Positions 63,890 through 64,000 of a DNA stretch of 64,000 bases are shown here, piece by piece. The DNA comes from Basidiobolus meristosporus CBS 931.73 (lineage: Eukaryota > Basidiobolomycota > Basidiobolomycetes > Basidiobolales > Basidiobolaceae): contig MCFE01000029.1 in NCBI GenBank assembly GCA_002104905.1, forward strand, positions 124,001 through 188,000, read 5' to 3'. The notes under the pieces were generated by a model. That model searched no databases. It was not told the DNA's origin and saw only the letters and a list, made by a program, of their open reading frames with translations. A program made the translations under genes and the position numbers. The stretch's first letter is position 1, and each line of letters begins with the position of its first letter.

Positions 63890-64000
63890 ATTCTACCATA
63901 TGATATATGCTTAGCCTCCCACTTCGTGTAGGATTCATGTATATTTAGAAGTTAATCATATTATTTGAAATTAAGAGCTAGCATTTGCTTCTGCCAGGCA

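Overview
The window is nuclear DNA of a filamentous fungus. Almost every gene is split by short GT-AG introns of about 45-85 nt, and one carries a perfect TACTAAC branch site. The gene set is fungal: NOP16, CWC27, alpha-arrestins, PX-PB1 proteins, a RhoGAP, a Sel1-repeat protein and a GH46 chitosanase. A cytosolic ferritin and a DUF1264/OBAP protein, both uncommon in Dikarya, together with AT-rich repeat-littered intergenic DNA, point to an early-diverging (zygomycete-grade) lineage. That placement is an inference; no marker here fixes the species.

Layout. 1-7 kb: 3' end of a DNAJC7-type co-chaperone, a single-C2 protein, an OBAP-like protein and glucose-6-phosphate dehydrogenase. 7-18.7 kb: gene-poor, with one multi-pass membrane protein at 10.4 kb, degraded membrane-protein-like frames and a nest of MITE-like elements at 13.2-15.8 kb. 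18.9-21.4 kb: tandem alpha-arrestins with PPxY tails. 21.6-34.9 kb: dense housekeeping block with CWC27, an LrgB-family membrane protein, SRR1-like, a SNAPC5-like acidic protein divergent from NOP16, an endonuclease/exonuclease/phosphatase protein, ribosomal P2, a mitochondrial-type 2-Cys peroxiredoxin and a CoA-type Nudix hydrolase. 35-40.5 kb: a decayed rhodanese, a PX-PB1 protein divergent from a 20-cysteine type I membrane protein, and a damaged PX-PB1 paralogue. 41-43 kb: a small Ser/Pro-rich protein and a secreted chitosanase. 43-46.9 kb: a second MITE island. 46.9-54.5 kb: a 1,769-residue coiled-coil protein and a RhoGAP. 55-59.8 kb: ferritin, Sel1-repeat protein and RPL5. 59.8-64 kb: a third repeat patch and a decayed secreted glycine-rich protein.

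No operon or obvious metabolic cluster is present. The observations most worth following are: (1) a histidine pair spaced exactly 11 residues, repeated about 20 times along the giant coiled coil; (2) a roughly 330-350-bp MITE-like family with TGTTGTAA termini, 5-bp target duplications, two nested insertions, and an internal hairpin whose base pairs co-vary; (3) a PX-PB1 paralogue in which the conserved PB1 lysine codon aligns with an in-frame TAA; (4) a SNAPC5-like subunit in a fungus. Exon boundaries were placed by eye from splice signals, frame continuity and family similarity; no database search was run.
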